Of a stretch of DNA of 64,000 nucleotides, positions 18,056-27,227 are shown in pieces. The notes under the pieces were generated by a model. The model was not told where the DNA came from and did no database searches. It saw nothing but the letters and a program-made list of their open reading frames with translations. The stretch lies in assembly GCF_027270735.1 (NCBI RefSeq), contig NZ_JAPWIJ010000004.1, forward strand, positions 310,001-374,000, in the 5' to 3' direction. The position numbers and the translations under genes were made by a program. The stretch's first letter is position 1; every line of letters begins with the position of its first letter. The DNA is from Rhodococcus ruber. GTDB taxonomy: Bacteria > Actinomycetota > Actinomycetes > Mycobacteriales > Mycobacteriaceae.

Positions 18056-19456
18056 TCAGCCCCCGCTGGAGGGCTCGACCTTCTTCAGGTCGGCAATCAG
18101 CGTGCGTGCAGTGGTGATCCCGGTTTCGATTGCTCCGTCGACGACCACTCCGTTCCACCCCCGCGCGATGTCCGCACCCGCGAATCTGAGTCGAGTCTCA
18201 TTGCCGTGAAACGACTTCCATCCCTGGGTGAACTGTCCGGACCGCAGTGTCGCCCACGTTTGACCCGACCATTCGTCTGCGGCCCAATCGTGCCCGCCGC
18301 AGTCGAGGACCTGCATCCCGGTGTTCCAGACATCGAGCGCCTTCTGCGCGGAGGTCATGTCGTCGAGATCGATTGCGGTGTGGTCCGATCCGAAGCCGAC
18401 GAGGATCGTGGCGTCCTCGTCCTCCAGGAAGTACTCGCTGCGGAGCAGCGAGATCGGGTGCTCACCGGGTGCTCCGGCGATGACGGAGTGGTGACCGGCA
18501 ACCTTGATCCAGATCTTGAACCCGGTGGAGTTCGATCCGTCGCGGATGAGGGTCTGCTGTTCTGCTCCGAGCGGCGGGGAAAAGGTGATGTTCTTCAGCG
18601 CGCCGATGGGGACCGTGACGACGACGGCGTCGGCGGTGACGACGGTGCCGTCGGACAGTGTCACCGAGGATGTCGTCGGGCCGTGCTCGACGCGGGTCAC
18701 AGCGGTGTTCAGCGCGATAGTGCTCCGTATGTCGGCCGCCAGTGCCTCGTAAAGCCCGCGCATACCGTCGACGAGCTTGAATCGGAGAGTTTGCTCGTCC
18801 ATGAGTGAGCTTCGATGATCGCTCAACGACGCCCAGTGCTTCGCCATCAGGGGCGACGCCGTTGCGGTCGAACCTTGATATCCGGCGGACCAGTACGAGT
18901 CGGCGAGATCGATCTGTTCCTGGGTGAATTCGCCGTTTCGGAGACAGTCGAGCACGCTGCCCCGATCGGCCGCGAGGAAGCGTTCGCGTAGTTCGTCCGG
19001 CGTATTCGGATCTTCGAGCACCTTCAACGGCTCGTGCGGGAAGGGAAAGAAGTCTCGGGACCCTTCGAATATCTTCTCCTGAATGGCACTGAGAGCGACG
19101 TCGAGATCGTGCTCGGTCCCGGAATGAACGGTGCCCTCGCTGACCCAATAGGCGTGGTCGATGTCGGGACTGGGATAGATCTTCTGGTCGTAGCGAGTGA
19201 TCTCGGTCCATACGAACGGCTGCATCCAGTGCACCCACGTGGCACCCATCTCCAACTGATGGCCGCCCAGTAGGGAATTGGTCCACGCGCGACCGCCGAT
19301 CCGGTCACGGGCTTCGAAGACGGTGACGTCGTGTCCCGCATTCTCGAGCTCTCGGGTTGCGGTCAAGCCGGCGAATCCGGCTCCGACCACGATGACCTTT
19401 CTACGGTCGGAGTCGACCGAGCGAGGAGTGTGGGTAACGGAGGTAGGTGAACTCAT
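18056..19456 (-). CDS. Flavin-containing amine oxidase
   Basis: This 466-aa FAD enzyme of the monoamine oxidase family oxidises primary amines to aldehydes with release of NH3 and H2O2. The dinucleotide motif is [20 protein letters not shown] (residues 20-40), followed by [13 protein letters not shown]. The C-terminal FAD-binding strand is [20 protein letters not shown]. No covalent-flavin cysteine is recognised, as in bacterial putrescine- and tyramine-type oxidases. ATG 19456 is preferred over the open frame to 19582 because it starts just before the flavin fold. Last gene of the unit running from 23374. With the aldehyde dehydrogenase at 32221 it could turn tryptamine or phenethylamine into the arylacetic acid (inference). 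Confidence 0.88.
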   Translation of the reverse strand: MSSPTSVTHTPRSVDSDRRKVIVVGAGFAGLTATRELENAGHDVTVFEARDRIGGRAWTNSLLGGHQLEMGATWVHWMQPFVWTEITRYDQKIYPSPDIDHAYWVSEGTVHSGTEHDLDVALSAIQEKIFEGSRDFFPFPHEPLKVLEDPNTPDELRERFLAADRGSVLDCLRNGEFTQEQIDLADSYWSAGYQGSTATASPLMAKHWASLSDHRSSLMDEQTLRFKLVDGMRGLYEALAADIRSTIALNTAVTRVEHGPTTSSVTLSDGTVVTADAVVVTVPIGALKNITFSPPLGAEQQTLIRDGSNSTGFKIWIKVAGHHSVIAGAPGEHPISLLRSEYFLEDEDATILVGFGSDHTAIDLDDMTSAQKALDVWNTGMQVLDCGGHDWAADEWSGQTWATLRSGQFTQGWKSFHGNETRLRFAGADIARGWNGVVVDGAIETGITTARTLIADLKKVEPSSGG

Positions 19457-19536
19457 GTCGTGTGAACTCTCTGTGTGTTTCCGTGATCGTGATTCGAAAG
19501 TCGTTGTGATGAAGCGGTGTCGGCGTTCTCGTCGTG

Positions 19537-20544
19537 CTACTCGCGCAGAATGTCGCGGACGGTGGGTAGAACCTGCTCGCACAGCAGTCGAATTCCGGTG
19601 GCCGTGGTCAGACCGAAGGGGGTGTCGAACTCGACTCTGTGTGCTCCGGCTCGAATGATGTCCGCCGCCTGATGGGCAACCTGCGTCGGTGTCCCCGCGA
19701 ACGCGAACTTGTCCAGCACGTCATCGGGGATGAGCATGCCTGCGCCTCGATGGTTGCCATCGCGACACATAACCCGGATGCGGGCCAACAGTTCCGGATC
19801 CAGCTGAACCGTCGGATCATGTGCGGCAACAACATCGAAGTACGGCGCGGCGGCAGTCCTGGCCGCAACGCGTGCGGCGTTCGAGTCCTCGTCGACCACA
19901 GCGATCGCGTTGAGGCAAATGCCCGGTGTCTTGCCTGTACGTCCCGCGCTCGACATCTTTGCCAACCGCGACACCATCGCGGGGTTGGCACTGCCGCCGG
20001 CTTGCAGTTCGTCCGCGATCCGCCCGGCAATGGCGGCCAACCGAGGACTCCACGAGCCGATGAGCAACGGAACGTTCGGGCGGTGTACGGGGTACATCAC
20101 CGTGGTGCCGGCTGTGAGCGAATACACCGTGCCCTCGTACCCGGACGCATCCCCGGCCAACAGCGCTGTCACGATCGACGCTGTATCCACGATTGCGGCA
20201 AGGGCTCGGCTCGAATCGATCTTCAGTTGTTCCATCCATGCGCCTCGGACCAATCCGTAGAACGCTCGGCCCCCGGACGCGGCGTCGAGGTGCGCCACTT
20301 GCCCCGCGATTTCGACCGGATGCTGGGTCCAGGGCGTGTATGCGGCGATTCCGAGCCGCACACGGGATGTCGACGAGGCCATGGTGTGCAGCACCAGAGC
20401 CGGGGGCTGGTACATCAGATCGCCGAAAACCGTGACGGCATCGAAGCCCGCGTCTTCCAGGCGTGCAGCGAGTGGAGCGTAGTCCTGTGGCACGAAGTTC
20501 CCCGCCAGACCGACGCCCACTTCGTACTGCCCGATGGCGGTCAT
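19537..20544 (-). CDS. LLM-class flavin-dependent oxidoreductase, copy 2
   Basis: This 335-aa protein has the bacterial luciferase/F420 (TIM-barrel) fold: [57 protein letters not shown] and the glycine-rich [21 protein letters not shown]420-dependent reductases and FMN monooxygenases share this fold, and the cofactor cannot be settled by eye; Mycobacteriales make F420. Its ATG overlaps the stop of the next LLM gene as ATGA. The two are close paralogues sharing PPAxVL, [13 protein letters not shown], GGRAFxGxVRGAW and SWSPxLA, so this is a tandem duplication or a two-subunit enzyme. Confidence 0.85.
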   Translation of the reverse strand: MTAIGQYEVGVGLAGNFVPQDYAPLAARLEDAGFDAVTVFGDLMYQPPALVLHTMASSTSRVRLGIAAYTPWTQHPVEIAGQVAHLDAASGGRAFYGLVRGAWMEQLKIDSSRALAAIVDTASIVTALLAGDASGYEGTVYSLTAGTTVMYPVHRPNVPLLIGSWSPRLAAIAGRIADELQAGGSANPAMVSRLAKMSSAGRTGKTPGICLNAIAVVDEDSNAARVAARTAAAPYFDVVAAHDPTVQLDPELLARIRVMCRDGNHRGAGMLIPDDVLDKFAFAGTPTQVAHQAADIIRAGAHRVEFDTPFGLTTATGIRLLCEQVLPTVRDILRE

Positions 20545-21560
20545 GAGCCGTATCCGAGAGAACGCAGTACGGGCAGCACTCGGTTACCGAGTAGATCGAT
20601 TCCGCCGGACTCGGTGACACCGAACGGCGAATCGAATTCCACGCGGGTGGCTCCCGCGTCGTACGCGGCCGCAGCCTGTTCGGCGACCTCGGTAGGTGTA
20701 CCGCAGAAGGAGAAATGTGTCAGCAGGTCGTCGGGAATCAGCAGTCCCGCATCCTCGTAACGGTGTTCTCGAAGCAAGGTTCCCATGCGCGCGAGCAGAT
20801 CCGGATCGAGGGAGACGGTTCGATCCAGAGTTGCGATTGCGTGCATCGGTAGGGCGGCGTCGGTGCGGGCGCGTCTGCGTGCGGCGTCGCCGTCCTCGTC
20901 GACGACGGTCACCGCAGTCAGAACAATTCTGGTGGACCCAGGATCCTTCCCGACCGCTGTCTCGCCCACCTCGGCCCATCCGCGGATCAGCGGGACCATA
21001 GCAGCGTTGGCGCAGCCCCCGACCTGGATCTCGTCGGCGCGGCGACCGGCCAACTCCGCAAGTTTGGGGCTCCACGTCCCGATCATGAGCGGCAGTACTC
21101 GTCGCAGTACGGGGTAGTAGGGACGAGTACCGGCCGCTACCGAATATTTCGTACCGTCGTATCCGCGACCGTCACCGGCCAGCACGGCCTCGACCACTCC
21201 GAGTGTGTCTTCTATGGCAGTCAATGCTCGAGTGGTGTCGATTCCCAACTGATCCAACCAGGCACCACGGACTATGCCGAGAAATGCCCTGCCACCGGAC
21301 AGTTGATCCAGATACGCCATCTGGCCCGCGATCTCGACCGGATGCAAGGTCCAAGGCGTGAAGCAGCCGATGCCCAGACGCAGTCGAGAGGTGGCCGTAG
21401 CCATTGCGGCCAGCACCATGGCTGGGGGTTGCATCATGAGATCGCCGAAGGCGGTAGCGACGTGAAATCCATAGTCCTCCAACGCACGAGCCAGTTCGTG
21501 GTAGTCGCCGGGCGGGAGCGTACCGCCGAACCCAACGCCGAATTCCGTGTAGTGCGCCAT
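20541..21560 (-). CDS. LLM-class flavin-dependent oxidoreductase, copy 1
   Basis: A 339-aa luciferase-like oxidoreductase, paralogue of the following gene. Key stretches are [60 protein letters not shown] and IGTWSPKLAELAGRRADEIQ. ATG 21560 overlaps the stop of the upstream small gene (TGATG) and the stop overlaps the next start (ATGA), so all three are translationally coupled. Pairing of two homologous LLM proteins recalls heterodimeric luciferase-type monooxygenases, but both copies keep the same motifs. Substrate unknown; context suggests an indole or aryl intermediate. Confidence 0.85.
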   Translation of the reverse strand: MAHYTEFGVGFGGTLPPGDYHELARALEDYGFHVATAFGDLMMQPPAMVLAAMATATSRLRLGIGCFTPWTLHPVEIAGQMAYLDQLSGGRAFLGIVRGAWLDQLGIDTTRALTAIEDTLGVVEAVLAGDGRGYDGTKYSVAAGTRPYYPVLRRVLPLMIGTWSPKLAELAGRRADEIQVGGCANAAMVPLIRGWAEVGETAVGKDPGSTRIVLTAVTVVDEDGDAARRRARTDAALPMHAIATLDRTVSLDPDLLARMGTLLREHRYEDAGLLIPDDLLTHFSFCGTPTEVAEQAAAAYDAGATRVEFDSPFGVTESGGIDLLGNRVLPVLRSLGYGS

Positions 21561-21880
21561 CAGGACAGATCCTCGGTGCGCATGGTGACTTCGCCGATAC
21601 GGTCGATGCGCATCAGCAGCCCCTCCTCGGGATCGGGACAGCACGCCATGGTGTCCTGTTCCAACCAGTCGGATGCAGGCAGTCGGCGCATCTTGGCCGG
21701 AAGCATCGGCAAAACTGCTTGGATTGCCCAGTAGCAGAACGCTTGTCCGTCGGGGAGCGAGAGGCGGTCACTGTTGCGCACCTCGAAGAAGTCGCCTTCT
21801 TTCATTCCGCACACCGATCGGCCCTTGATTTCGCACACGGTCACTCTGAGGTCGAACAGGGTCATCTCTTCGTCGGTCAC
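21560..21880 (-). CDS. Small TIGR04076-like protein
   Basis: A 106-aa protein with the pattern of the TIGR04076 family: LFDLRVTVCEIKGRSVCGMK, then EGDFFEVRNSDRLSLPDGQ, then FCYWAIQAVLPMLPAK. Cysteines at about 17, 25, 50, 81 and 82 could bind metal; family function is not established. GTG 21880 is preferred over the GTG at 21889 because AAAGG lies at proper distance. It sits 12 nt downstream of the APC permease and overlaps the first LLM gene, so it probably serves the LLM enzymes, for instance as a small partner subunit (inference). Confidence 0.7.
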   Translation of the reverse strand: MTDEEMTLFDLRVTVCEIKGRSVCGMKEGDFFEVRNSDRLSLPDGQAFCYWAIQAVLPMLPAKMRRLPASDWLEQDTMACCPDPEEGLLMRIDRIGEVTMRTEDLS

Positions 21881-21892
21881 AGTTTTCACCTT

Positions 21893-23374
21893 TCACAGGA
21901 TGTGAGCTCTGGGAACGTCGGTCGGCGCGAGATCGTTTTCGGCAACGGCAAGTTCGGGGAGTGTGTGCCGTTTGCCGATGCCGTGATAGACGCCCCAACC
22001 GATACACAGCACAACCAGAACCAGTGCAGCGAAGACTCCGTAGCGGGATTCGTCGGCGGGAAGAGGGAAGATCGACCCGGCGATTCCTGCGCCGACGGTC
22101 AGAACTGCGGCCGCAACCGCGATCCATCCGGCTGTGTGCCATTCACGCTCGAGCAACAGCTTGATTGCAGCGATGATCAGCACGAAATAGGCACTCATGA
22201 CAAGTAATCCGCCGAACGTGGCACCCACCGCGAAGCCTACGTACGGGTTCATGTCCGTGCGTGAACTGATCAATGCCACCAGGGCGATCCCGAGGATGGA
22301 GACCGTCGCAAACACCCCGATGCCAGTCGTCGGTGTCTGCCACCTGCTCAGGCGGGATGCAGACCGGGGGAGAAGGCTTCCGCGGGAGAGTGCAAATATC
22401 CCGCGAGAGGATGCGACCATGAATCCGATTGCCACCGCGACCATATCGAGGACCAGCCCGAGCTGCGCCAGCGGAGCGATCCAGTCGCCCACATACGTCG
22501 TTCCGAGGGTCGACAGGCCGAGCGGATCCGAGGCCCAGTCCTGCGCGACGTTGTCCGCACCGAAACCGATGGTTCCTGCGTATTGCATGAGTAGGCAGAA
22601 TCCGGCGACGATCAGGATGGTCGCAATGATGGCGCGAGGTATGGACTTTCGCGCGTCCTTGGCTTCCTCACCCAGCGAGGCCGACGACTCGACACCGACG
22701 AACAGCAATGCGCAGAAGATGAACGTGGGGAGGAATTGGCCCGCGGTGGGAGCTGTCGGGTCCAGCACGACAGCGGTATTGCCGTCGGCACCCCCCTTTG
22801 CGATCACAGTGACAGCGATGATCAGGTAGGGCACAACGGACAGTACGAAGATGGTCAGCTGCGCACGTACCGACAGATCGACACCACGAATGTTGACCAG
22901 CGTGACGAACAGCAGTACGCCGAGGGAGATGAGCCAGAACGGTACGTCGACATCGGCGTACGCCACCATGAGGTCATGGCCGAGTACACCCGCACCGATC
23001 AGCATGGTCGGTCCGCCGAGGATGATGTAGGCGAGGTAGTAGAAGCCCGCCGTGGAGATGCCGGCAGTAGGCCCGAGTGTGCGGCCTACATATTCGTACA
23101 TAACGCCCGCGCTGGTGTAACGACGCGCGAACATGACGAGCACGGCACCGAGTCCCAGAATTCCCAGGAGCACGACGATCAGGTAGAGCGGCCCTGCGCT
23201 GCCGCCTTTTGCGGCGATGATGCCGCCGAGGAGAGCGGCGGAGGTGATGGGTCCGACAGCCAGTGACTGAGCGACCAGGTCTATCGTGCCGAGCTTTCCG
23301 CGCGCGAGGGTTCCGGCCGGAGACGTGTCGATCGATCCGCGCTCGGCGGCCGGGAGAATTTTCTCAGCAGTCAT
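21893..23374 (-). CDS. APC-superfamily amino acid/amine permease
   Basis: This 493-aa permease has about twelve membrane segments: LGTIDLVAQSLAVGPITSAA opens segment 1, and SLGEEAKDARKSIPRAIIAT is the conserved APC loop (E-E-x-K-D-x-x-x-x-I-P-R). The frame can be read on to 23950, but that part lies in the wrong frame of the ferredoxin reductase gene; ATG 23374 gives the normal N-terminus. First gene of the unit ending with the amine oxidase, so uptake of the amine or amino-acid substrate is the natural guess. Confidence 0.88.
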   Translation of the reverse strand: MTAEKILPAAERGSIDTSPAGTLARGKLGTIDLVAQSLAVGPITSAALLGGIIAAKGGSAGPLYLIVVLLGILGLGAVLVMFARRYTSAGVMYEYVGRTLGPTAGISTAGFYYLAYIILGGPTMLIGAGVLGHDLMVAYADVDVPFWLISLGVLLFVTLVNIRGVDLSVRAQLTIFVLSVVPYLIIAVTVIAKGGADGNTAVVLDPTAPTAGQFLPTFIFCALLFVGVESSASLGEEAKDARKSIPRAIIATILIVAGFCLLMQYAGTIGFGADNVAQDWASDPLGLSTLGTTYVGDWIAPLAQLGLVLDMVAVAIGFMVASSRGIFALSRGSLLPRSASRLSRWQTPTTGIGVFATVSILGIALVALISSRTDMNPYVGFAVGATFGGLLVMSAYFVLIIAAIKLLLEREWHTAGWIAVAAAVLTVGAGIAGSIFPLPADESRYGVFAALVLVVLCIGWGVYHGIGKRHTLPELAVAENDLAPTDVPRAHIL

Positions 23375-23572
23375 TCGATGTCCTCGTTTGGGGCTACAAT
23401 TGTTGACTAATAATTGATGTGCGTCGTTGCCTGCTCGATTCCGCAATGTAACGAACTGAAGTCGTGTGACGCCTGTCGAGAGGGCGTCTGCCCGTTCCGA
23501 CCGCGAGAGTGATGCTGTGGACCGACTGTAACCACTGTGCTCCGAATCACCTTTGATTGTCAACAGTGGTAG
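23375..23572. promoter_or_regulatory. Promoter region of the permease-LLM-amine oxidase unit
   Basis: About 200 nt lie between the iac terminator and the permease start. The part near the start is AT-rich and contains CAATTGTTGACTAATAATTG at 23398-23417, whose ends CAATT/AATTG form a dyad with 10 nt between. A related TGTTGACTGAT occurs at 37361-37371 upstream of the other APC permease. Either a shared regulator site or chance; nothing proves it. Confidence 0.35.
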
Positions 23573-23601
23573 ATAAAAAATCCCCCACCGGCGGGTGGGG
23601 G
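23573..23601 (-). terminator. Rho-independent terminator of the iac-like operon
   Basis: On the minus strand a perfect 8-bp stem (CCCCCACC at 23582-23589 with GGTGGGGG at 23594-23601, loop of 4) is followed at once by a run of T (complement of AAAAAA at 23574-23579). It lies 20 nt after the ferredoxin-reductase stop. This is the clearest intrinsic terminator in the window and separates the two minus-strand units. Confidence 0.9.
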
Positions 23602-23621
23602 AGTGGTCGGTTGGGTTCCGG

Positions 23622-24578
23622 TCAGTACAGTTCGATGACCAATTTGCTGGATTTGGCACGGGAGACGCACAGTGCGATCTGAGTGCCCGCGGTCTTGTCG
23701 GCAGCCGAAAGGCAATTGTCTCGGTGCTCGGGTTCGCCCTCGAGTACACCGGACACGCACGACCCACAGATGCCTTCTTCGCACGACTTGAACACCTCGA
23801 TGCCGTTCTCCTCGAGCACGGAGAGAATGGATCGGTCGGCAGGTATGTGGAAGGACTCACCGGTGTCCATCTCGACGGTGAATTCGGTGTCCCCGGAGGT
23901 GTCGATGTCGGAGGCGACGAAGTGTTCGATGTGAATGTTGTTCGGCCCAACGACAGGTGCGAAGATCGAGGATACCGAATCCATGAAACCTACTGGACCG
24001 CAGGTATATACGGCTGACGATGCGCCCGTCGAACCGGCCAGTCCAGCCAGTACTGCCTTCTGTTGCGCGCGGCTGATCCCGATGTGTAGGTGGACGCGGT
24101 CGCGAAATTCGGACCGCTCCTCCAACAATTCGCGGAACGCAGTGTGCTCCCGGCTGTGCGAGAAGTAGTGGAGTTCGAAGTTCGCGCCGCTATCGTGCAA
24201 GTGATACGCCATGCTCAGCAGAGGCGTGACGCCGATACCGGCCGCGATCAACAGGTGGGTGTCGGCATCTGCTGCCACCCCGAGCAGGTTCCGTGGTTCG
24301 CTGATCTCGAGTATGTCGCCTTCCCGAACGCGGTGCAACGCCTCGGATCCCCCGCGCGAGGCAATTTCGTGCTTGACCGCGATGAGCAGAGAACTCGGTT
24401 CGGAAGGGGGCCCGCACAGTGAGTACTGCCGAAGGACACCCGTCGGACCTGTCACGTCGATGTGGGCCCCGGCTTGATATGGGCCGAGGGCACCCCCGCC
24501 GTCACGAACGAGACGGAGCGAACGAATGCTGGGGGTCTCGTTCACGATGTGCGAGACAACTACTTTGACACTGGACAC
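23622..24578 (-). CDS. iacF: Ferredoxin reductase of ring-hydroxylating dioxygenase (PDR/VanB type, IacF-like)
   Basis: This 318-aa electron-transfer protein has FMN, NAD and [2Fe-2S] domains in the phthalate dioxygenase reductase order. The flavin motif is RQYSLCGPP near residue 50, the NAD motif AAGIGVTPLLSM near 113, and the plant-type ferredoxin cysteines are CEEGICGSC plus C near 289. It should pass electrons from NADH to the Rieske centre of the dioxygenase encoded just upstream. GTG 24578 has GGAAG before it. The gene order dioxygenase alpha-beta-SDR-reductase is that of iacCDEF. The symbol rests on context. Confidence 0.88.
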   Translation of the reverse strand: MSSVKVVVSHIVNETPSIRSLRLVRDGGGALGPYQAGAHIDVTGPTGVLRQYSLCGPPSEPSSLLIAVKHEIASRGGSEALHRVREGDILEISEPRNLLGVAADADTHLLIAAGIGVTPLLSMAYHLHDSGANFELHYFSHSREHTAFRELLEERSEFRDRVHLHIGISRAQQKAVLAGLAGSTGASSAVYTCGPVGFMDSVSSIFAPVVGPNNIHIEHFVASDIDTSGDTEFTVEMDTGESFHIPADRSILSVLEENGIEVFKSCEEGICGSCVSGVLEGEPEHRDNCLSAADKTAGTQIALCVSRAKSSKLVIELY

Positions 24579-24587
24579 GGCGTCTTC

Positions 24588-25328
24588 CTAACGCATGTAG
24601 AGTCCGCCGTTGGCATCCCAGCATGCACCCGTGACCGACGCGGCCGCCGGAGATGCGAGAAGGGAAACCATTTCGGCGATGAATGCCGGGTCGCCCAGGC
24701 GACCGACGGGGATGGTGTGGGCGAACGAGTCGAGATTGGCGTCGCCGACGATCTCTCGAACGATCGGTGAGTCCTGCGGTCCCGGTGACACCGCGTTCAC
24801 GGTGACTCCTGCCGAGGCCAGTTCTCGCGCGAAGACTTTCGTCAACGACATCACGGCACCTTTTGCCGACGCGTAGTGCCCTCCGGTGGCCGTGCCCCCG
24901 TTCTGTCCTGCCAGCGAGGCCATGTTCACTATTCGGCCGTATCTGTTGCCGGCCATGTAGCTACCGAAGACTTGGCAGGCGGTGAATGTGCCCTTGAATC
25001 CGACGGCCATCACCGAATCCAGTTCTTCGGCAGTGATGTCCATCAAGGAACGTGCCTGAGTCTTCGCGGCATTGTTGACCAGTACCTCGACCGATCCGAA
25101 GTGGTCGACGACTTCGGACAGAAGGCACTCGAGCGCAGACCTGTCACTGACATCGACCTGGAAACCACGGACCCGATCGGCGGAGCCGAGTTCGGTCGCC
25201 AATACGTTCGCGGAGTCCAGGTCGATATCTGCGACGGCGACTCGGTGACCGGTGGCGTGAAGCTTGCGCACGATGAGTTCACCGAGGCCGTGGCCGCCGC
25301 CGGTGACGACGGCAACTGGGGCGTTCAC
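24588..25328 (-). CDS. iacE: Short-chain dehydrogenase/reductase (IacE-like)
   Basis: A 246-aa classical SDR. The NAD(P) motif is VTGGGHGLG near residue 8, NNAA near 84, the catalytic serine in NMASLAG near 137 and YASAK (Tyr-x-x-x-Lys) near 150. DIDLDSAN after strand 2 suggests NAD. GTG 25328 overlaps the stop of the beta-subunit gene as GTGA; the longer open frame to 25451 is an artefact. In the iac pathway IacE acts with IacA in the early oxidation of indole-3-acetate. Assignment is by position and family. Confidence 0.85.
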   Translation of the reverse strand: MNAPVAVVTGGGHGLGELIVRKLHATGHRVAVADIDLDSANVLATELGSADRVRGFQVDVSDRSALECLLSEVVDHFGSVEVLVNNAAKTQARSLMDITAEELDSVMAVGFKGTFTACQVFGSYMAGNRYGRIVNMASLAGQNGGTATGGHYASAKGAVMSLTKVFARELASAGVTVNAVSPGPQDSPIVREIVGDANLDSFAHTIPVGRLGDPAFIAEMVSLLASPAAASVTGACWDANGGLYMR

Positions 25329-25837
25329 AGTAGGAACCCGGCTGCGGGAACAGCGTCTTCGCTGTCGACGAGCCGAATCACCTTGAGAACGATTCGGTCT
25401 GCGTTGCCTTCGTCGCCGAGTCGGATGCGGTATTCCACGTCTCCGGCCCACAGGTCGTGCCTACCGCGTTTGAACGCAACGATGATCTGTGAAGCGCGGA
25501 GATGAATTTCGTTGTTCGCGAACGAATCGACGACGAAACGGGACACTGTTCGGGTGGTGACGGCGGCGTCCACAGCCGCGATCGCGTAGCCCTCGGTCAT
25601 ACGCACCACGCGCATGTCGCGCATGCGCGCGTCGTCGTAGATCATGTTGAGTCGGTTGTCGAAGTCGTCCCCGGTGGAATCGATGGGAACCACGTACCGA
25701 CCGTCCTCGGAGTACAGATCCTTCCACGTCTGGTATTGCTTGCGATCGAGTAGATCGGCCTCGCGCCAGATCAGTTCGATGGCACGCACGACACGGGTGT
25801 CTGCGATCGACAGTGCGGCGACGGCGGTGTCAGCCAT
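25325..25837 (-). CDS. iacD: Aromatic-ring-hydroxylating dioxygenase beta subunit (IacD-like)
   Basis: This 170-aa small subunit has the NTF2-like fold of the ring_hydroxyl_B family: LIWREADLLDRKQYQTWKDL, YSEDGRYVVPID and ASQIIVAFKRGRHDLWAGDV. It gives structural support to the Rieske alpha subunit and carries no cofactor. It overlaps the alpha gene by 8 nt and the SDR gene by 4 nt, so the three are one translational unit. Confidence 0.9.
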   Translation of the reverse strand: MADTAVAALSIADTRVVRAIELIWREADLLDRKQYQTWKDLYSEDGRYVVPIDSTGDDFDNRLNMIYDDARMRDMRVVRMTEGYAIAAVDAAVTTRTVSRFVVDSFANNEIHLRASQIIVAFKRGRHDLWAGDVEYRIRLGDEGNADRIVLKVIRLVDSEDAVPAAGFLL

Positions 25838-27128
25838 TGCTCATCATCTCTTTCCACTGTGCGTAGGCTGCTCGCATACCGGTTTCGTCGGTCACGTGCG
25901 AGGTCGGCCACCCTTCGACGCTCGGCTTCTCCCGAGCGCCTCCGCGATTGACAAGGATGGGCATGTCGGGTGCGCCCTGAGCGCCGCGCTGGACTCGATC
26001 CCAGCCTTCGGCGTCGTCGGGTGTACCGAAACCGAACGGACCTTGGAAATGCTCATGCACCCGCAGTCGGGTTCTGTTGACCGGATCGACGATCTCGGCT
26101 GGGCCGTCCGGTCCGATCGCGAGGTGCTCGATGGTTGTCGCATCGACCGCGGTGGGCTCGAGTACGCGGAAAAATGCCGCCGACATCGAGACGTTGGGAA
26201 AGAGATTGAGGTTGAAGCCGGTACCGTGCATGGCGCGGACGATCTTGCGGATCGCCGGCTCGTCGAGCCCCGCAGCGGACAACTCGGCGACGAGGCCGTC
26301 GAAACGTGCTTGAAGTGGCTCGGTTCCGTCGTCGGCATCCAGGTCGGAGTGCTCGGGCACCATCTGCATCACGCTGTGCCCGTTGCCGAGATCGTGGGTG
26401 ACGGCCTCCGGGTTGGTCATGAACGACATCATGTCTGCCGTTTCGGCGTCGACCGATGCCATCCACGATCGATGCACGATTGGGAAATGGTATCCGTCCG
26501 TGGTGTTTTCGAGCTGAATCTTCCAGTTTCCGTTGAAGCGGAATCGGTGCGTACCCAGAACCTTGATGGGATAGCCGCCGCCCTGCTTCATGAATCGGTC
26601 GATCCAGAGTTTGGCGTCGCCGAGAAAGTCCTCGAGTGATTCGATGTCGGAACTGAATGTCGCGAAAATCAGGCCGCCGTAGGACTCGGTGCGCAACTTC
26701 TTGAGAGAGAGTTCGCCCTTCTCGATGACACCCTCGTAGCCCTCCGGGTAGGGGATGCCTCGCAATTGTCCGTCCAAGCTGTAGGACCACGCGTGGTAAG
26801 GGCAGGTGAAACCGTTTGCGACTCCGGTCTTCTGTTCGCAGATGCTGGCCCCGCGGTGCCGGCAGCGGTTCAGCAGCGTGTTGAGCTGGCCCTTGCGGTT
26901 CTTCGTCACGATGACCGGTTGCAGGCCGACATGTGTGGACTTGAAACTGCCCGGCTTGGGCAGTTCGGACTCGTGAGCGACCCAAATCCAGGTGCTCTCG
27001 AAGATCTTGGTGATCTCCTCGTCGAATACGTCCGGGTCGGTGTAGATCCGACCCGCAACACGATCGCCCATCACCAGATCGGACGCCGGGGACTTCTGTG
27101 CTGTCTCTTCGGTGTCGTGCACGGTCAT
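25830..27128 (-). CDS. iacC: Rieske ring-hydroxylating dioxygenase alpha subunit (IacC-like)
   Basis: The 432-aa catalytic subunit has Rieske [2Fe-2S] ligands CRHRG and CPYHAW (about residues 87-109). The mononuclear iron site begins with ENTTDGYHFPIVH, giving two histidines; the carboxylate ligand lies further on. It inserts O2 into an aromatic or indolic ring with electrons from the reductase at 23622. The frame is open to 27176, but ATG 27128 has GGAG 6 nt before it. In iac clusters this enzyme works on the oxidised auxin intermediate on the way to catechol. Substrate here is inferred from the cluster. Confidence 0.9.
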   Translation of the reverse strand: MTVHDTEETAQKSPASDLVMGDRVAGRIYTDPDVFDEEITKIFESTWIWVAHESELPKPGSFKSTHVGLQPVIVTKNRKGQLNTLLNRCRHRGASICEQKTGVANGFTCPYHAWSYSLDGQLRGIPYPEGYEGVIEKGELSLKKLRTESYGGLIFATFSSDIESLEDFLGDAKLWIDRFMKQGGGYPIKVLGTHRFRFNGNWKIQLENTTDGYHFPIVHRSWMASVDAETADMMSFMTNPEAVTHDLGNGHSVMQMVPEHSDLDADDGTEPLQARFDGLVAELSAAGLDEPAIRKIVRAMHGTGFNLNLFPNVSMSAAFFRVLEPTAVDATTIEHLAIGPDGPAEIVDPVNRTRLRVHEHFQGPFGFGTPDDAEGWDRVQRGAQGAPDMPILVNRGGAREKPSVEGWPTSHVTDETGMRAAYAQWKEMMSNG

Positions 27129-27227
27129 CGATATCTCCATGGCTCTTACGTTGTCCAGATTGCGAGTGGTAGCCACCGAATGACGAAGCTGAACAACGTC
27201 ATTCGGTGGAGAATAGGTGCGCAGTGT

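Noticed and set aside
23375..23950. N-terminal extension of the APC permease frame to 685 aa
   Set aside because: The extension reads through the terminator and antiphase into the ferredoxin reductase gene; ATG 23374 gives a normal permease.
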